52,423 bases of DNA, from positions 7,501 through 59,923 of the forward strand of contig JAHBMJ010005930.1 in the NCBI GenBank assembly GCA_018398765.1, given 5' to 3'. Positions 52,409-52,423 of this stretch are shown here, one piece after another. Numbering within the stretch: the stretch's first letter is position 1; every line of letters begins with the position of its first letter. Both the position numbers and the translations under genes were made by a program. A model generated the notes under the pieces. It saw only the letters and a program-made list of their open reading frames with translations. It searched no databases and was not told the DNA's origin. This DNA comes from Chromera velia (taxonomy: Eukaryota > Sar > Chromeraceae).

Positions 52409-52423
52409 CCCCCCCCCCCCCCC
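52409..52423. other. C-run at contig end
   Basis: Fifteen C in a row end the window. Homopolymer-limited assembly probably truncates the 5' end of the Penelope-like element here. Confidence 0.8.

Larger units (their letters stand above)
48200..52423 (-). mobile_element. Penelope-like retroelement with N-terminal GIY-YIG (Chlamys/Naiad type), 5' truncated
   Basis: On the minus strand the order is: unknown N-terminal region (from 52343 or beyond the contig end), GIY-YIG nuclease (51140-50850), a middle region ending in CPC to GHACA, then a reverse transcriptase (49693-48200). The order is permuted relative to classical Penelope, where the nuclease is C-terminal; an N-terminal nuclease is the known hallmark of the Chlamys/Naiad clade. 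The contig ends in a C-run at 52409-52423. In-frame TGA codons and one frameshift interrupt the frame. Confidence 0.75.

Overview
This window looks like a nuclear scaffold of an alveolate alga, most likely a chromerid (Chromera velia or a close relative). That is inferred from intron-rich GT-AG genes, very AT-rich divergent mitochondrial cox1 copies with short C/A-rich inverted repeats around them, and a heavy load of satellites and retroelements. No rRNA or tRNA gene and no prokaryotic operon was recognised. There is one assembly gap (33280-33465) and a single N at 6029.

Layout. 1-1900: decayed low-information DNA with a T5orf172-type GIY-YIG gene fragment and a 200-bp hAT-like MITE. 1900-6950: repeats and a minus-strand gene whose seven exons (6.9 to 3.5 kb) join in phase. 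6955-19115: a repeat-rich block made of two copies (A and B) of a roughly 3-kb module carrying a large minisatellite. Copy A also holds a 936-bp TIR element with a chromodomain. Between the copies lies about 4.9 kb of mitochondrial-type DNA with a cox1 fragment, an almost full cox1 and spacers. 19488-26946: a plus-strand seven-exon gene (1591 aa, coiled coil plus basic Pro/Ser-rich tail). 29437-34783 and beyond: a minus-strand gene for a probable single-pass membrane protein. 37042-39160: a plus-strand EF-hand gene. 41398-47626: a complete but decayed Ty1/copia retrotransposon with two 302-bp LTRs. 48200-52423: a Penelope-like retroelement with the GIY-YIG nuclease placed before the reverse transcriptase, truncated by the contig end.

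The most unusual signal is a family of short palindromic inserts with outer arms of the type GCATTTTCTTTCATAC / GTATGAAAGAAAATGC. There are at least nine sites. At nearly every one the insert sits between direct copies of about 20-49 bp of local sequence, far longer than normal transposon target duplications. At three sites insert plus flank has become a tandem array (periods 100, about 112 and 88 bp). Almost all lie in introns or at exon ends of the host genes. Two of the duplications copied an exon end, one with its 5' splice site and one with a stop codon that overlaps a donor-like sequence.

The host genes do not form an operon or an obvious pathway. Exon joins were checked by hand for GT-AG borders and reading phase only; no homology search was possible.
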